64,000 bases of DNA, from assembly GCF_003731635.1 (NCBI RefSeq), contig NZ_RCUA01000034.1, forward strand, positions 1 to 64,000, given 5' to 3'. This DNA comes from Marisediminitalea oceani. GTDB lineage: Bacteria; Pseudomonadota; Gammaproteobacteria; Enterobacterales; Alteromonadaceae. Every line of letters begins with the position of its first letter. Within the stretch, counting starts at the first letter, position 1. Shown piece after piece: positions 53,728 to 64,000 of this stretch. Under the pieces are notes generated by a model. That model was not told the origin of the DNA and did no database searches. It worked only from the letters and a program-made list of their open reading frames with translations. Position numbers and translations under genes: made by a program.

Positions 53728-55095
53728 GTGAGCAGAGTGAAGCAGGATAAATCACGAGATTTAATCAATGGTGATATTGCCGAGTCGTTAAAACGCATGA
53801 CCGTTCCCATGATCATTGGCATGATCATGATGATGAGCTTTGGTCTTATCGATACTTTTTTTGTCAGCCTGCTGGGCACTGAGCCACTGGCTGCAATCAG
53901 CTTTACTTTTCCGGTGACTTTTACGCTTATCAGTTTGAATATCGGCCTCGGTATCGGAACCTCAGCCGTAATCGCCCGCCTGGCCGGACAGGGCAAGCAG
54001 GATGGAGCCCGGGAGACTGGCTCAGGGGCACTGATGCTGTCTTTTATTATGGTGGGCATTCTTGCGGTGTGCGGTGGCCTGAGTATTGATTTTGTGTTTC
54101 AGTTACTGGGCGCCCAGCAACATTTAATGCCGCATATCCATGACTACATGGAAATCTGGTATTTTGCTTCAGTATTTTTAGCTCTGCCGATGGTAGGCAA
54201 CAGCGTGTTGCGCGCTCGCGGAGACACCAAAACCCCGAGTATTATTATGGCCACAGGTGGTGGTATCAATGCGCTGCTGGATCCTTTGTTTATTTTTGGC
54301 TTTGGGCCGGTGCCTGCCATGGGGATTGGTGGTGCCGCGCTGGCTACGCTTATTTCCTGGATTGTATGTTCTGTGTGGATCCTGTATTTACTGGCCAGGC
54401 AACGTAATTATATTCTACCCCGTCTGTTAACTGTAAAAGAACTGGCTGAACGTAGTCGTTCTATTCTACATATCGCACTACCAGCTGCCGGCGCAAATAT
54501 GTTAACGCCCATTGCCGGCGCGATTCTGACCCGTGTTGTTGCAGGGTATGGCGAAGAAGCTGTTGCAGCATGGGGAGTAGGAAGCCGACTGGAGTCATTC
54601 ACTACCATTTTAGTGCTGGCGCTATCGATGTCGTTACCTCCGTTTATCAGTCAGAACATGGGCGCCAATCGCTTTGAACGGGTTAAAGACGCCTATTGGT
54701 TGGTAGTAAAATTCGTGCTGGCGTGGCAATTGTTCATCAGTGTGGTGTTATGGTTGTGTTCTGGCCTGCTGGCATCGCTGTTTGCCAAAGAGCAGCAGGT
54801 GGCCGAATTGATCCAGATGTTTCTGATCATTGTACCTTTAGGGTATGGTTTACAGGGAATCGTTATCCTCACTAATTCCTCGCTAAACGCGATTCATTTA
54901 CCTATGTCGGCGCTGGTACTTAGTGTGATCCGTCTGTTTGTCTTTTTTGTGCCGATCACCATTACCATGGGCATATTTTATGACTTGCAAGGTATCTTTA
55001 GCGGCGCGGTAATCGCGAATTTGCTGATGGCCATGGTATCAGTTTACTGGTTCCGGCGGTCTCTGCGGGTAGTCTCAGCACAAACACACGAATAA
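53728..55095 (+). CDS. MATE family efflux transporter
   Basis: 455 residues with about 12 TM helices in two bundles; N-terminal [33 protein letters not shown] (first 20 shown by family pattern) is the typical MATE helix 1-2. Family loops [18 protein letters not shown] (about 164-181) and [21 protein letters not shown] (about 307-327) are present. Exports drugs or metabolites by Na+ or H+ antiport; substrate unknown. GTG start at 53728, or GTG 53737, both with weak Shine-Dalgarno. uvrB follows after 11 bp, so it may be co-transcribed. Confidence 0.9.
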   Translation: MSRVKQDKSRDLINGDIAESLKRMTVPMIIGMIMMMSFGLIDTFFVSLLGTEPLAAISFTFPVTFTLISLNIGLGIGTSAVIARLAGQGKQDGARETGSGALMLSFIMVGILAVCGGLSIDFVFQLLGAQQHLMPHIHDYMEIWYFASVFLALPMVGNSVLRARGDTKTPSIIMATGGGINALLDPLFIFGFGPVPAMGIGGAALATLISWIVCSVWILYLLARQRNYILPRLLTVKELAERSRSILHIALPAAGANMLTPIAGAILTRVVAGYGEEAVAAWGVGSRLESFTTILVLALSMSLPPFISQNMGANRFERVKDAYWLVVKFVLAWQLFISVVLWLCSGLLASLFAKEQQVAELIQMFLIIVPLGYGLQGIVILTNSSLNAIHLPMSALVLSVIRLFVFFVPITITMGIFYDLQGIFSGAVIANLLMAMVSVYWFRRSLRVVSAQTHE

Positions 55096-55106
55096 AGGTT
55101 TTTAAT

Positions 55107-57125
<2,019 letters not shown>

Positions 57126-57269
57126 TGGCTTGAAATGTTGCCGGTATGGCCCGGCAGGCCGTTATTTTAGTGCTTTCCCTGTCGAACGCGAAAAATATGA
57201 TTGTAAATATTGTGTACTGTGCCTATTATGGCTTGAGTATTGATAACCATACCTATTTTGGGTGCAATC

Positions 57270-58199
57270 ATGTTAAACCGATTACAAGAATCTGATATCA
57301 AATTACTGCGGGTGTTTTATGCAGTAGCCAGTTGTAATGGCTTCACGGCAGCTGAGCCGGTATTAAGAATGCAGCGTCCCAATATCAGTGCCGCCATCAA
57401 AAAACTTGAGGAACGGCTGGATCTCGTTCTTTGTCATCGCGGTCGCGGTGGTTTTCAGATGACCAAAGAAGGCGAAGTGGTTTTTCAGGAAACCAAGCGT
57501 ATCTTTAATGCCTTCGATAACTTTGTTTTTAATTTAAAATCACTGCACGACGACTATTCTGGCCACATTACCCTGGTATTGATGGCTGGCCTGCCGCTGT
57601 CTATGCATCTGGCGGTAAGCCGGGCAGTGAAAAGCACCATGAAAAAGTTTGATGATATTCACGTGAATATCCAAACTCGTTTGTATAACGAAGTGGAGCA
57701 CGTGGCGCTGTCGGGTGAATGTCACCTGGTGATCTCAACCTACGACATGGTGAAACCGGAATCGGTGACTTTCCACCCCATTGGAACGTCTTGCCAGGGC
57801 CGCTTGTACTGCGCGCCTTCTCATCCGTTGGCCAAATACCGGGATGTGGATGCCTTACCTGAAAACGTCAGAATTGAAGATTACCCGGCCATTGGCATTT
57901 CCGGCTTATCTTCGGCCAATTATATCGATGGCGATCGTCGCCTGGCTATCCAGACATTCTCTGATTCATTTGATGCCGCGATGTCGGCCATGATGACAGG
58001 TGAGTATGTGGCGCTGCTGCCTGACTACATGGCAAAAGAGCAGGGCGTTGCGTTAGGACTGGTGCCTATTGCTAACGGTAATCTGTTTGAATTCAGCCAT
58101 GAGCTGTTTGTAATGAACGGCAAGAATACCCGCTTAAACCCGGTATTGCGCCACTGCATTAAAGAGCTCAGCTACTTTATTACCGAAAGCCAGAAGTAA
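57270..58199 (+). CDS. LysR-family transcriptional regulator
   Basis: 309 residues from ATG 57270 (GGGTG before it); a TTG at 57240 would add ten unlikely residues. N-terminal winged helix-turn-helix (about 8-65: LLRVFYAVASCNGFTAAEPVL, RPNISAAIKKLEERL) and a periplasmic-binding-like effector domain (about 95-305). The recognition helix is slightly unusual in having QRPNISAAIK in place of the common SQPAVSRQI. Target and ligand are unknown; no divergent metabolic gene adjoins. Confidence 0.9.
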   Translation: MLNRLQESDIKLLRVFYAVASCNGFTAAEPVLRMQRPNISAAIKKLEERLDLVLCHRGRGGFQMTKEGEVVFQETKRIFNAFDNFVFNLKSLHDDYSGHITLVLMAGLPLSMHLAVSRAVKSTMKKFDDIHVNIQTRLYNEVEHVALSGECHLVISTYDMVKPESVTFHPIGTSCQGRLYCAPSHPLAKYRDVDALPENVRIEDYPAIGISGLSSANYIDGDRRLAIQTFSDSFDAAMSAMMTGEYVALLPDYMAKEQGVALGLVPIANGNLFEFSHELFVMNGKNTRLNPVLRHCIKELSYFITESQK

Positions 58200-58217
58200 G
58201 GTTACGCGGTTAAAAAT

Positions 58218-58252
58218 AAAGCGCCTGAATGAGAAATCATCAGGCGCTTTTT
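58218..58252. terminator. Bidirectional terminator between LysR gene and queC
   Basis: 11-bp stem AAAGCGCCTGA/TCAGGCGCTTT with an 11-nt loop, followed by T's. Between convergent genes. Confidence 0.85.
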
Positions 58253-58260
58253 GTTAGCTG

Positions 58261-58917
58261 TTATTCGTAGTCGAGAGGATCGGTTTTACCATTGTCCCGG
58301 AAAGCTTCCAGGCGTTCCTGACAAGCTCCGCACTGACCACAGGCTTTTTCCCGGCCGTTATAACAGGTCCAGGTTTTACCGTAATCCAGACCCATTCTGA
58401 GGCCGTCAGTGAGAATAGCCGTTTTACTCACCTTCAGGTAAGGGGTAACTATTTCAACCGCCTCGTAATTGGCGATGGCACACACATCATTCATTTTTTC
58501 GACAAACTCAGGGCGGCAATCCGGATAGATAGCGTGATCACCTGAGTGGGCACCGTAATAAACCTTAGTGGCTTCTTCACTCACAGCATAACCCACCGCC
58601 ATAGAGAGCAGTATCATATTACGGTTTGGCACAACGGTGGTTTTCATGCTGGGCTCTTCGTAATGCCCTTCAGGTACATCAATGTCACTGGTAAGCGCTG
58701 AGCCGCCTATCAGGTCGTTGATGGCAGAGATATCCACAATTTTGTGCGGAATCGATAGTTCGGCACACACCTGCGCAGCGTAATCGAGCTCTTTTTTGTG
58801 GCGCTGGCCGTAATTGAACGACAGAGCCATGGGCGACTTTCCATCTTCCAGGGCTTTGTTGAGCACGGTAAAAGAGTCCATGCCGCCGGAATAGATAACA
58901 ATCACTTTTTCAGACAT
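58261..58917 (-). CDS. queC: 7-cyano-7-deazaguanine synthase
   Basis: 218 residues. PP-loop ATP pyrophosphatase signature [10 protein letters not shown] (residues 8-17) and a zinc site [16 protein letters not shown] near the C-terminus (about 184-199). Makes preQ0 from 7-carboxy-7-deazaguanine for queuosine tRNA modification. Divergent from queE with 84 bp between. No preQ1 riboswitch was recognised in that gap. Confidence 0.97.
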   Translation of the reverse strand: MSEKVIVIYSGGMDSFTVLNKALEDGKSPMALSFNYGQRHKKELDYAAQVCAELSIPHKIVDISAINDLIGGSALTSDIDVPEGHYEEPSMKTTVVPNRNMILLSMAVGYAVSEEATKVYYGAHSGDHAIYPDCRPEFVEKMNDVCAIANYEAVEIVTPYLKVSKTAILTDGLRMGLDYGKTWTCYNGREKACGQCGACQERLEAFRDNGKTDPLDYE

Positions 58918-59001
58918 AACAGGTATAATTTAATAAATGATAACGGAATTTTATGCTATCCCTGCTAGAATCCCAACAAGAATCACGACAGGATTAAACA
59001 A

Positions 59002-59679
59002 TTGACAGATCAACGACTCAATATCAATGAAATGTTCGAAACCATCCAGGGCGAGGGCGTTTATACCGGCGTGCCAGCGGTGTTTGTTCGCCTGCAAGGG
59101 TGTCCGGTAGGTTGTCCGTGGTGCGATACCAAGCACACCTGGGAGCTGAACGAGAACATGATAGACAGCGTTGATGCCGTGATAAATAAAACCGCTGAAT
59201 CGGAGCGCTATTTCGGTATTTCAGAACTGGGTTTGCTGGCCCTGTTTGAGCAGCAGCGCTACCAGGCTAAGCACGTTGTTCTTACTGGCGGAGAGCCCTG
59301 CATGTACGATTTAACCGAGTTAACTGAGTTACTTCATGAGCATGGCTATACCACCCAAATTGAAACCAGTGGTGCATTTGAAGTGCGCTGCGCCAAAGAC
59401 ACCTGGGTGACCGTATCGCCCAAAATTAATATGAAAGGCGGCTACGACATTCTAACCAGCGCCCTTAAACGCGCCAACGAAATCAAACACCCCATCGCCA
59501 TGCAAAAACACATTGATGAACTGGATGCGCTGCTGGCTCGCCTGGACGAGGTTCCGGGCATCATTTGCTTGCAACCCATCAGTCAGCAGCCCAGAGCCAC
59601 TGAACTGGCCATCAAAACCTGTATCGAGCGTAACTGGCGTTTGTCGTTACAAACGCATAAATACGTCGGCATCGCCTGA
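59002..59679 (+). CDS. queE: 7-carboxy-7-deazaguanine synthase (radical SAM)
   Basis: 225 residues, TTG start with AGGA upstream. Substrate-binding MFETIQGEGVYTGVPAVF at about 10-27, then the radical SAM cluster motif QGCPVGCPWCDTKH with C-x3-C-x2-C; C-terminal QPISQQPRATELAIK. Converts 6-carboxy-tetrahydropterin to CDG, the step before QueC. Divergent from queC. The next gene starts 11 bp later. Confidence 0.95.
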   Translation: MTDQRLNINEMFETIQGEGVYTGVPAVFVRLQGCPVGCPWCDTKHTWELNENMIDSVDAVINKTAESERYFGISELGLLALFEQQRYQAKHVVLTGGEPCMYDLTELTELLHEHGYTTQIETSGAFEVRCAKDTWVTVSPKINMKGGYDILTSALKRANEIKHPIAMQKHIDELDALLARLDEVPGIICLQPISQQPRATELAIKTCIERNWRLSLQTHKYVGIA

Positions 59680-59689
59680 GGCAAGGCCA

Positions 59690-60613
59690 ATGAAGAAGCA
59701 CATTATTACTCTTCAGCGCAGTAGGACTTTTCGCAGAATAGGTCTGCTGTTAGTACTGTTATTGTGGACGCTTAATGCCAGTGCGGCTAACTGGTCTATT
59801 CATTATCCGCGCCCCATTAATGAAAGTGACAGCCGCCATGAATATCCGTTAACACTGCTTAAACTGGCACTCAGTAAAACCGGTGTTCGCTACACGCTTA
59901 CCCCGTCTGAACGTATTTTGCTGCAGGGCAAGGCGATTCGGCAATTAAAAGAAAACCGTGAAATCAACATTATCTGGGTTATGACAGATATGCAGCGCGA
60001 AAAAGAGCTGCTACCGATTCGTATCCCTATTCATAAAGGGTTGATTGGCTGGCGTGTGTTTTTAATTAATCAGGACTTTGCTGCTAAGTTTCAGGATATC
60101 CGTGAAGTAGGAGATTTAACCTCGTTAACGGTGCTACAGGGGGCTGAGTGGCCGGATACCAAAATTCTGCAGTCCAACGGGTTTAACGTACTTACAGTGT
60201 CTGATTTCCCCGAGGCATTTAACCGCCTTGAGTTGAAGCAGGGCGATTTTTTTCCGCGCGCGGTTAGCGAAGTATTAGGTGAATTGAATGCCCGTTCACT
60301 GGATGACGATATTGTGCTCGAGCCATCTTTGGTTGTGCATTATCCTGCGGCGATGTATTTCTTTGTGAATCGTTCCAATCCCACCATGGCGCGCTTGATT
60401 GAGACCGGCTTAAGAAGGGCACTGGAAGACGGCTCTTTCGATAATATCTTTGTCAGCCATCATCGTGAGGCGTTGCTTAAAGTTAACGTTGGTGAGCGCA
60501 AGGTGTTCCACCTGGAAAATCCATTACTCCCTAAGGAAACGCCTTTGGATGATAAAGCCTTATGGTTTGATCCGCAGTTACATACGCCCCAGAGCGCGGC
60601 TAAACAAGATTAA
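59690..60613 (+). CDS. Periplasmic solute-binding-like protein
   Basis: 307 residues from ATG 59690. Signal peptide ends ASA-ANW (about 33). The mature part resembles family-3 extracellular solute-binding proteins (periplasmic-binding fold: SDSRHEYPLTLLKLALSKTG at the start, VLQGAEWPDTKILQSNGFN mid, and a C-terminal FVNRSNPTMARLIETGLRRAL), which bind amino acids or serve as sensors. No permease or ATPase gene adjoins, so it may be an orphan binding protein. AAGG precedes the ATG at 4-bp spacing. In frame after queE, but the roles do not obviously match. Confidence 0.65.
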   Translation: MKKHIITLQRSRTFRRIGLLLVLLLWTLNASAANWSIHYPRPINESDSRHEYPLTLLKLALSKTGVRYTLTPSERILLQGKAIRQLKENREINIIWVMTDMQREKELLPIRIPIHKGLIGWRVFLINQDFAAKFQDIREVGDLTSLTVLQGAEWPDTKILQSNGFNVLTVSDFPEAFNRLELKQGDFFPRAVSEVLGELNARSLDDDIVLEPSLVVHYPAAMYFFVNRSNPTMARLIETGLRRALEDGSFDNIFVSHHREALLKVNVGERKVFHLENPLLPKETPLDDKALWFDPQLHTPQSAAKQD

Positions 60614-60625
60614 TAAGCAGATACA

Positions 60626-60656
60626 AAAACAGCACCTCAAGGTGCTGTTTTTTTTA
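60626..60656. terminator. Terminator after solute-binding gene
   Basis: AAACAGCACCT/AGGTGCTGTTT stem with a 2-nt loop and a T-run of eight. A-run before it also serves asnB on the minus strand. Confidence 0.85.
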
Positions 60657-60671
60657 AAGTGAAAGCGTAGC

Positions 60672-62339
60672 TTATGCTTTACCGTGAACGCCCTGCATGG
60701 AGCGGCCAGATGGGTCGGCATTGTTCTTAAAGCTCTCATCCCATTCAAGGGCTTCAACCGTACTACAGGCGATAGATTTGCCACCAGGCACACAGCGAGC
60801 TGCTGTTTCTTGCGGGAAATACCCCTCAAAAATTGTGCGGTAGTAGTAACCTTCTTTGGTGTCCGGAGTATTGATTGGGAAGCGGAATTCCGCAGAAGCC
60901 AGCTGTTGATCGCTTACTTCGTTGGCTACAAAGTCCTTGATTGAGTCAATCCAGGAATAACCTACGCCGTCACCAAATTGTTCTTTCTGACGCCATAATA
61001 CTTCTGGCGGCAGCGTTTCACCATTATCAAAGGCTTCACGCAGAATGTATTTCTCCATTTTGCCGTTGCCACACATTTTATCTTTCGGGTTGAGGCGCAT
61101 AGCCACATCCATGAATTCTTTATCCAGGAAGGGTACACGGGCTTCGACACCCCAGGCTGAGGTGGCTTTGTTTGCACGGGCGCAATCGAACATGTGCAGG
61201 CGGTCCAGTTTTCGTACCGTCTCTTCATGGAACTCTTTGGCATTGGGTGCTTTGTGGAAGTACAGGTATCCACCAAAGATTTCATCAGAGCCTTCGCCAG
61301 ACAGTACCATTTTGATGCCCATAGCTTTAATCTTACGGGTCATCAGGTACATTGGTGTAGCGGCACGGATAGTGGTGGTGTCGTAGGTTTCCAGGTGATA
61401 AATCACATCACGAATGGCATCCAGACCTTCCTGAATAGTGAAGTGGATTTCGTGATGCACCGTACCAATCATTTCTGCAACCTTTTGAGCAGCCACTAAA
61501 TCGGGCGCACCTTCAAGGCCTACAGCAAATGAGTGCAAACGCGGCCACCAGGCATCGGATTTGTCTTCGTCTTCAACCCGTTTGGCAACGTATTTGGCGG
61601 CGACAGCAGAAACCAGCGATGAGTCCAGGCCACCCGATAACAGTACGGCGTAAGGCACGTCTGACATCATGTGCGACTTAACTGCTTTTTCGAAGGCTAC
61701 ACGCAGTTCTTCGATGTTCGACTCGTTATCTTTAACGGCGTCGTATTCCATCCAGTCGCGCTTATAGTACTTCACCATTTCACCGGTTTTGCTCCACATG
61801 TAGTGGCCCGGAGGAAATTCACTAATCGTTTTACAAACCGGGGCCAGCGCTTTCATCTCGGAAGCCACGTAGAAATTACCGTGTTCGTCGTAACCGGTAT
61901 ACAGCGGGATAATACCAATATGGTCACGGGCAATCAGATAGGCATCTTCTTTTTCGTCATACAGAATGAACGCAAACATGCCTTGTAAATCATCAATAAA
62001 CTCAACACCGCGCTGTTGGTACAGCGGCAGAATGACCTCGCAGTCAGAGCGGGTTTTAAAGTTGTAAGGAGTGTCCAGCTCTTTAGCGAGCTGCTTGTGG
62101 TTGTAGATCTCACCATTTACAGCCAGAGCCTGGTGACCGTTGTCACTGATCAGTGGCTGGGCACCCGTATCAACATCGACGATTGCTAAACGCTCGTGAC
62201 ACAAAATGGTATTGTCATTATTCCAGATACCCGACCAGTCAGGGCCGCGGTGACGCAGCGTTTTGGTTAGTTCCAAAGCTTGGGTTCTGAGTTCAGACAC
62301 ATCGGTTTTGATATCTAAGATACCGAAAATACCACACAT
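60672..62339 (-). CDS. asnB: Asparagine synthetase B (glutamine-hydrolysing)
   Basis: 555 residues (E. coli 554). The N-terminal MCGIFG gives the nucleophile Cys2 of the Ntn glutaminase domain (about 1-200). The synthetase domain has the pyrophosphate loop LSGGLDSSLVSAV (about 233-245) and AWGVEARVPFLDKEF. Transfers amide nitrogen from glutamine to aspartate with ATP. The Asn it makes is matched nearby by two tRNA-Asn genes, probably by chance. Confidence 0.98.
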   Translation of the reverse strand: MCGIFGILDIKTDVSELRTQALELTKTLRHRGPDWSGIWNNDNTILCHERLAIVDVDTGAQPLISDNGHQALAVNGEIYNHKQLAKELDTPYNFKTRSDCEVILPLYQQRGVEFIDDLQGMFAFILYDEKEDAYLIARDHIGIIPLYTGYDEHGNFYVASEMKALAPVCKTISEFPPGHYMWSKTGEMVKYYKRDWMEYDAVKDNESNIEELRVAFEKAVKSHMMSDVPYAVLLSGGLDSSLVSAVAAKYVAKRVEDEDKSDAWWPRLHSFAVGLEGAPDLVAAQKVAEMIGTVHHEIHFTIQEGLDAIRDVIYHLETYDTTTIRAATPMYLMTRKIKAMGIKMVLSGEGSDEIFGGYLYFHKAPNAKEFHEETVRKLDRLHMFDCARANKATSAWGVEARVPFLDKEFMDVAMRLNPKDKMCGNGKMEKYILREAFDNGETLPPEVLWRQKEQFGDGVGYSWIDSIKDFVANEVSDQQLASAEFRFPINTPDTKEGYYYRTIFEGYFPQETAARCVPGGKSIACSTVEALEWDESFKNNADPSGRSMQGVHGKA

Positions 62340-62514
62340 AAGAAGCGTTCTCTCTTGTCACATAGTTAAAGGATAATGTTTTCTGTCGGTGCTCGAATTG
62401 ACGTACAGCGGTGGATTATTTTTTTGCAGGATAAAACCTTTACACTCGCGACTACTGAATGTGCCAGCATGAGCAAAAAATGCAAGTACAATCTGGTCTA
62501 TTTAAACATTTAGA

Positions 62515-62542
62515 TAAAAAAAACCGCCGAAAGCGGCGGTTT
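62515..62542 (-). terminator. Terminator of the downstream M28 gene
   Basis: AAAACCGCCG/CGGCGGTTTT stem around AAAG. The minus-strand U-tract (A-run 62515-62522) follows the M28 stop 15 bp away. Confidence 0.85.
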
Positions 62543-62557
62543 TCTGAAAGGGGCTGA

Positions 62558-64000
62558 TTATTTGCGCTGAAACTCACTGGTTTCACGCCATTGCGGCCAA
62601 CTGTCTTTGTTGGCGACTAAATAACCAACTTCCATCAATAGCTGGGTATCCTGAGATATTCCGCTCAGATCCCAGTCGTCCCGGAACTTGTCACACACCT
62701 GATGATAACAGCCGGTAACAATCACGCTGGTACGTTTGCGGTATTTCGCGGTTTCTTCGTCAAATGGCTCGCTTCCACCTTTGGCATAGAGCGCTGGCAC
62801 GCCCACTTTCGCAAAGCTGAAATGATCGGAGCGATAGTAGTAACCCGCCTCAGGGCGATCTTCCTGAGTGACAGTACGTCCCTGACGAGTCGCAGCAATA
62901 GTCAGCTCTTCCTCAAGATCTGATTTACCCATGCCAATTACCGCGATGTCTTTGGTTTTACCCAGCACATTCATGGCATCCATATTGATATTGGCTACGG
63001 TTTTATCCAGCGGGATAATCGGGTTGTCGGCGTAGTACTTCGACCCAAGCAAGCCCTGTTCCTCGGCGGTGACAATTAAAAATGACACAGAACGTTTCGG
63101 CGCCGGAGTGAGTTTACTAAAGGCTTCAGCCATAACCAGTGCGGCGGCAGTACCGGTAGCATTATCGTGTGCGCCGTTATAGATCTGGTCGCCCTCCAGA
63201 CTTTCATCCTTGCCCAGGTGATCCCAGTGCGATGTATAAATCACGTGCTCATCCGGTTTTTCGCTACCCGGCAGGGTTGCCAGCACATTGTAACTGGTTG
63301 ATGCCTGATAGGTGTTTTTAACAGTTACCGACATGCTTTGATCGAGCGGCACGGAATAGGGGCCTTGCATGGCTTTGGCTTTTTCTTCCTCGAATTTCAG
63401 TCCGGCGTCCGCGAATACGCGGCTGGCTGCTTCCAGCGTTAACCAGCCTTCTACAGCAACGCGGCTGGCACCTTTGTCCGGACTAACCAGGCCGTACTGC
63501 GGGCCACTCCAGCTATTGGCAACAACCGACCAGCCATAAGAAGCCGGAGCCGTTTCGTGAACAATAATGGCACCCGCGGCGCCCTGACGGCTGGCTTCTT
63601 CGTATTTATAGCTCCAGCGACCGTAATAGGTCATGGTCGTGCCCTGAAACTTGCCACCTTCTGGGTTTTCAAATCCTGGGTCGTTAACCAGAATCACTAC
63701 GGTTTTTCCGTCTACATCCAGCCCTTCGTAATCATTCCAGTCGTATTCCGGGGCATTGATGCCGTAACCAACAAAAACAAGCTCTGAATCGGTAAGTGTT
63801 ACCACATTCTGCTCACGCTTGGAGCCAGCAACCATATCGGTTTTGTATTCAAAGGTGTGATCGCCAATGGTCATGGTCATGTCCGGATCGGCGGTAATTT
63901 CCATCAGCTCTACCGCTTGCAGGTAACTGTCGCCGTTACCAGGTTCAAGACCAAGCTTTTTAAATTCTGAAACCAGATAGTCGAGGGTTTTCTTTTCGCC
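62558..64000 (-). CDS. M28 family peptidase with PA domain (5' end outside window)
   Basis: The open frame continues to the window end without a start, so the ATG at 63904 is internal; N-terminal signal and prodomain are missing. 480 residues remain. A protease-associated domain (about residues 60-190, with YYGRWSYKYEEASRQGAAGAIIV split around it) precedes a zinc catalytic core: His/Asp in SHWDHLGK and NGAHDNATG, Glu pair in TAEEQGLLGS, Asp in NMDAMNVLG, His in SDHFSFAKVG. Likely a secreted or outer-membrane aminopeptidase, the second M28 enzyme here. Confidence 0.9.
   Translation of the reverse strand, partial: GEKKTLDYLVSEFKKLGLEPGNGDSYLQAVELMEITADPDMTMTIGDHTFEYKTDMVAGSKREQNVVTLTDSELVFVGYGINAPEYDWNDYEGLDVDGKTVVILVNDPGFENPEGGKFQGTTMTYYGRWSYKYEEASRQGAAGAIIVHETAPASYGWSVVANSWSGPQYGLVSPDKGASRVAVEGWLTLEAASRVFADAGLKFEEEKAKAMQGPYSVPLDQSMSVTVKNTYQASTSYNVLATLPGSEKPDEHVIYTSHWDHLGKDESLEGDQIYNGAHDNATGTAAALVMAEAFSKLTPAPKRSVSFLIVTAEEQGLLGSKYYADNPIIPLDKTVANINMDAMNVLGKTKDIAVIGMGKSDLEEELTIAATRQGRTVTQEDRPEAGYYYRSDHFSFAKVGVPALYAKGGSEPFDEETAKYRKRTSVIVTGCYHQVCDKFRDDWDLSGISQDTQLLMEVGYLVANKDSWPQWRETSEFQRK

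Noticed and set aside
58918..59001. preQ1 riboswitch between queC and queE
   Set aside because: The 84-bp gap lacks the hairpin plus A-rich tail of preQ1 classes, and these are biosynthesis genes with simple leaders here.

Overview
The window looks like chromosomal DNA of a marine gammaproteobacterium of the Alteromonadales (Alteromonas, Salinimonas or a close relative). This rests on the gene content and order: smrB/prmB/aroC, rsxABCDGE-nth, rnt next to motY (sodium-driven polar flagellum), a prkA-yeaH-spoVR cluster, many TonB-type outer-membrane functions, and protein lengths that closely match E. coli and Vibrio orthologues. The genus is an inference.

Layout. 1-4.4 kb is accessory DNA: the 3' part of a quinone-oxidoreductase gene, a decayed IS3-type transposase fragment, an LtrA-like membrane protein, and an AbiE-type (type IV) toxin-antitoxin pair. 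The pair has two matching inverted-repeat operators upstream and an in-frame amber codon near the start of the toxin gene. 4.5-13.5 kb is translation housekeeping (prfC, argS, prfB with its programmed +1 frameshift, lysS), then a coupled minus-strand set (Hpt protein, RluA-type pseudouridine synthase, ketopantoate reductase). 13.6-23.3 kb has an M16 protease, gshA, a lytic transglycosylase lipoprotein, a 41-residue membrane protein behind a Fur-like box, smrB, prmB, aroC and an MFS transporter. 23.3-24.2 kb is a REP-associated (RAYT) transposase unit with inverted ends, placed exactly between two convergent genes. 24.2-30.6 kb holds spoVR, yeaH, prkA, sodB and grxD.

30.7-38.1 kb is a cell-surface-signalling locus: a TonB receptor without a signalling domain, a FecI-like sigma factor, a FecR-like anti-sigma factor, and a second, closely related TonB receptor with an STN signalling domain. 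38.1-44 kb has bfd (Fur-like box), a 2-Cys peroxiredoxin (CRP-like site), rnt, motY (sigma-28-like promoter), glpQ, gloA, and a two-gene unit in which a 53-residue membrane peptide overlaps a sigma factor that carries a membrane tail. 44-51 kb is nth and the Rsx/Rnf electron-transport operon, whose RsxC has a long repeat tail. 51-64 kb has a secreted M28 peptidase, two identical tRNA-Asn genes, a 1-kb AT-rich gene-free stretch with paired DnaA boxes, a MATE pump, uvrB, a LysR regulator, divergent queC/queE, an orphan solute-binding-like protein, asnB and a second M28 peptidase cut by the window edge.

The parts most worth follow-up are the AbiE locus (twin operators plus amber codon), the paired TonB receptors with FecI/FecR, the sigma factor with its overlapping membrane peptide, and the gene-free DnaA-box region. 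All functional calls come from reading the translated sequences; no database search was run.
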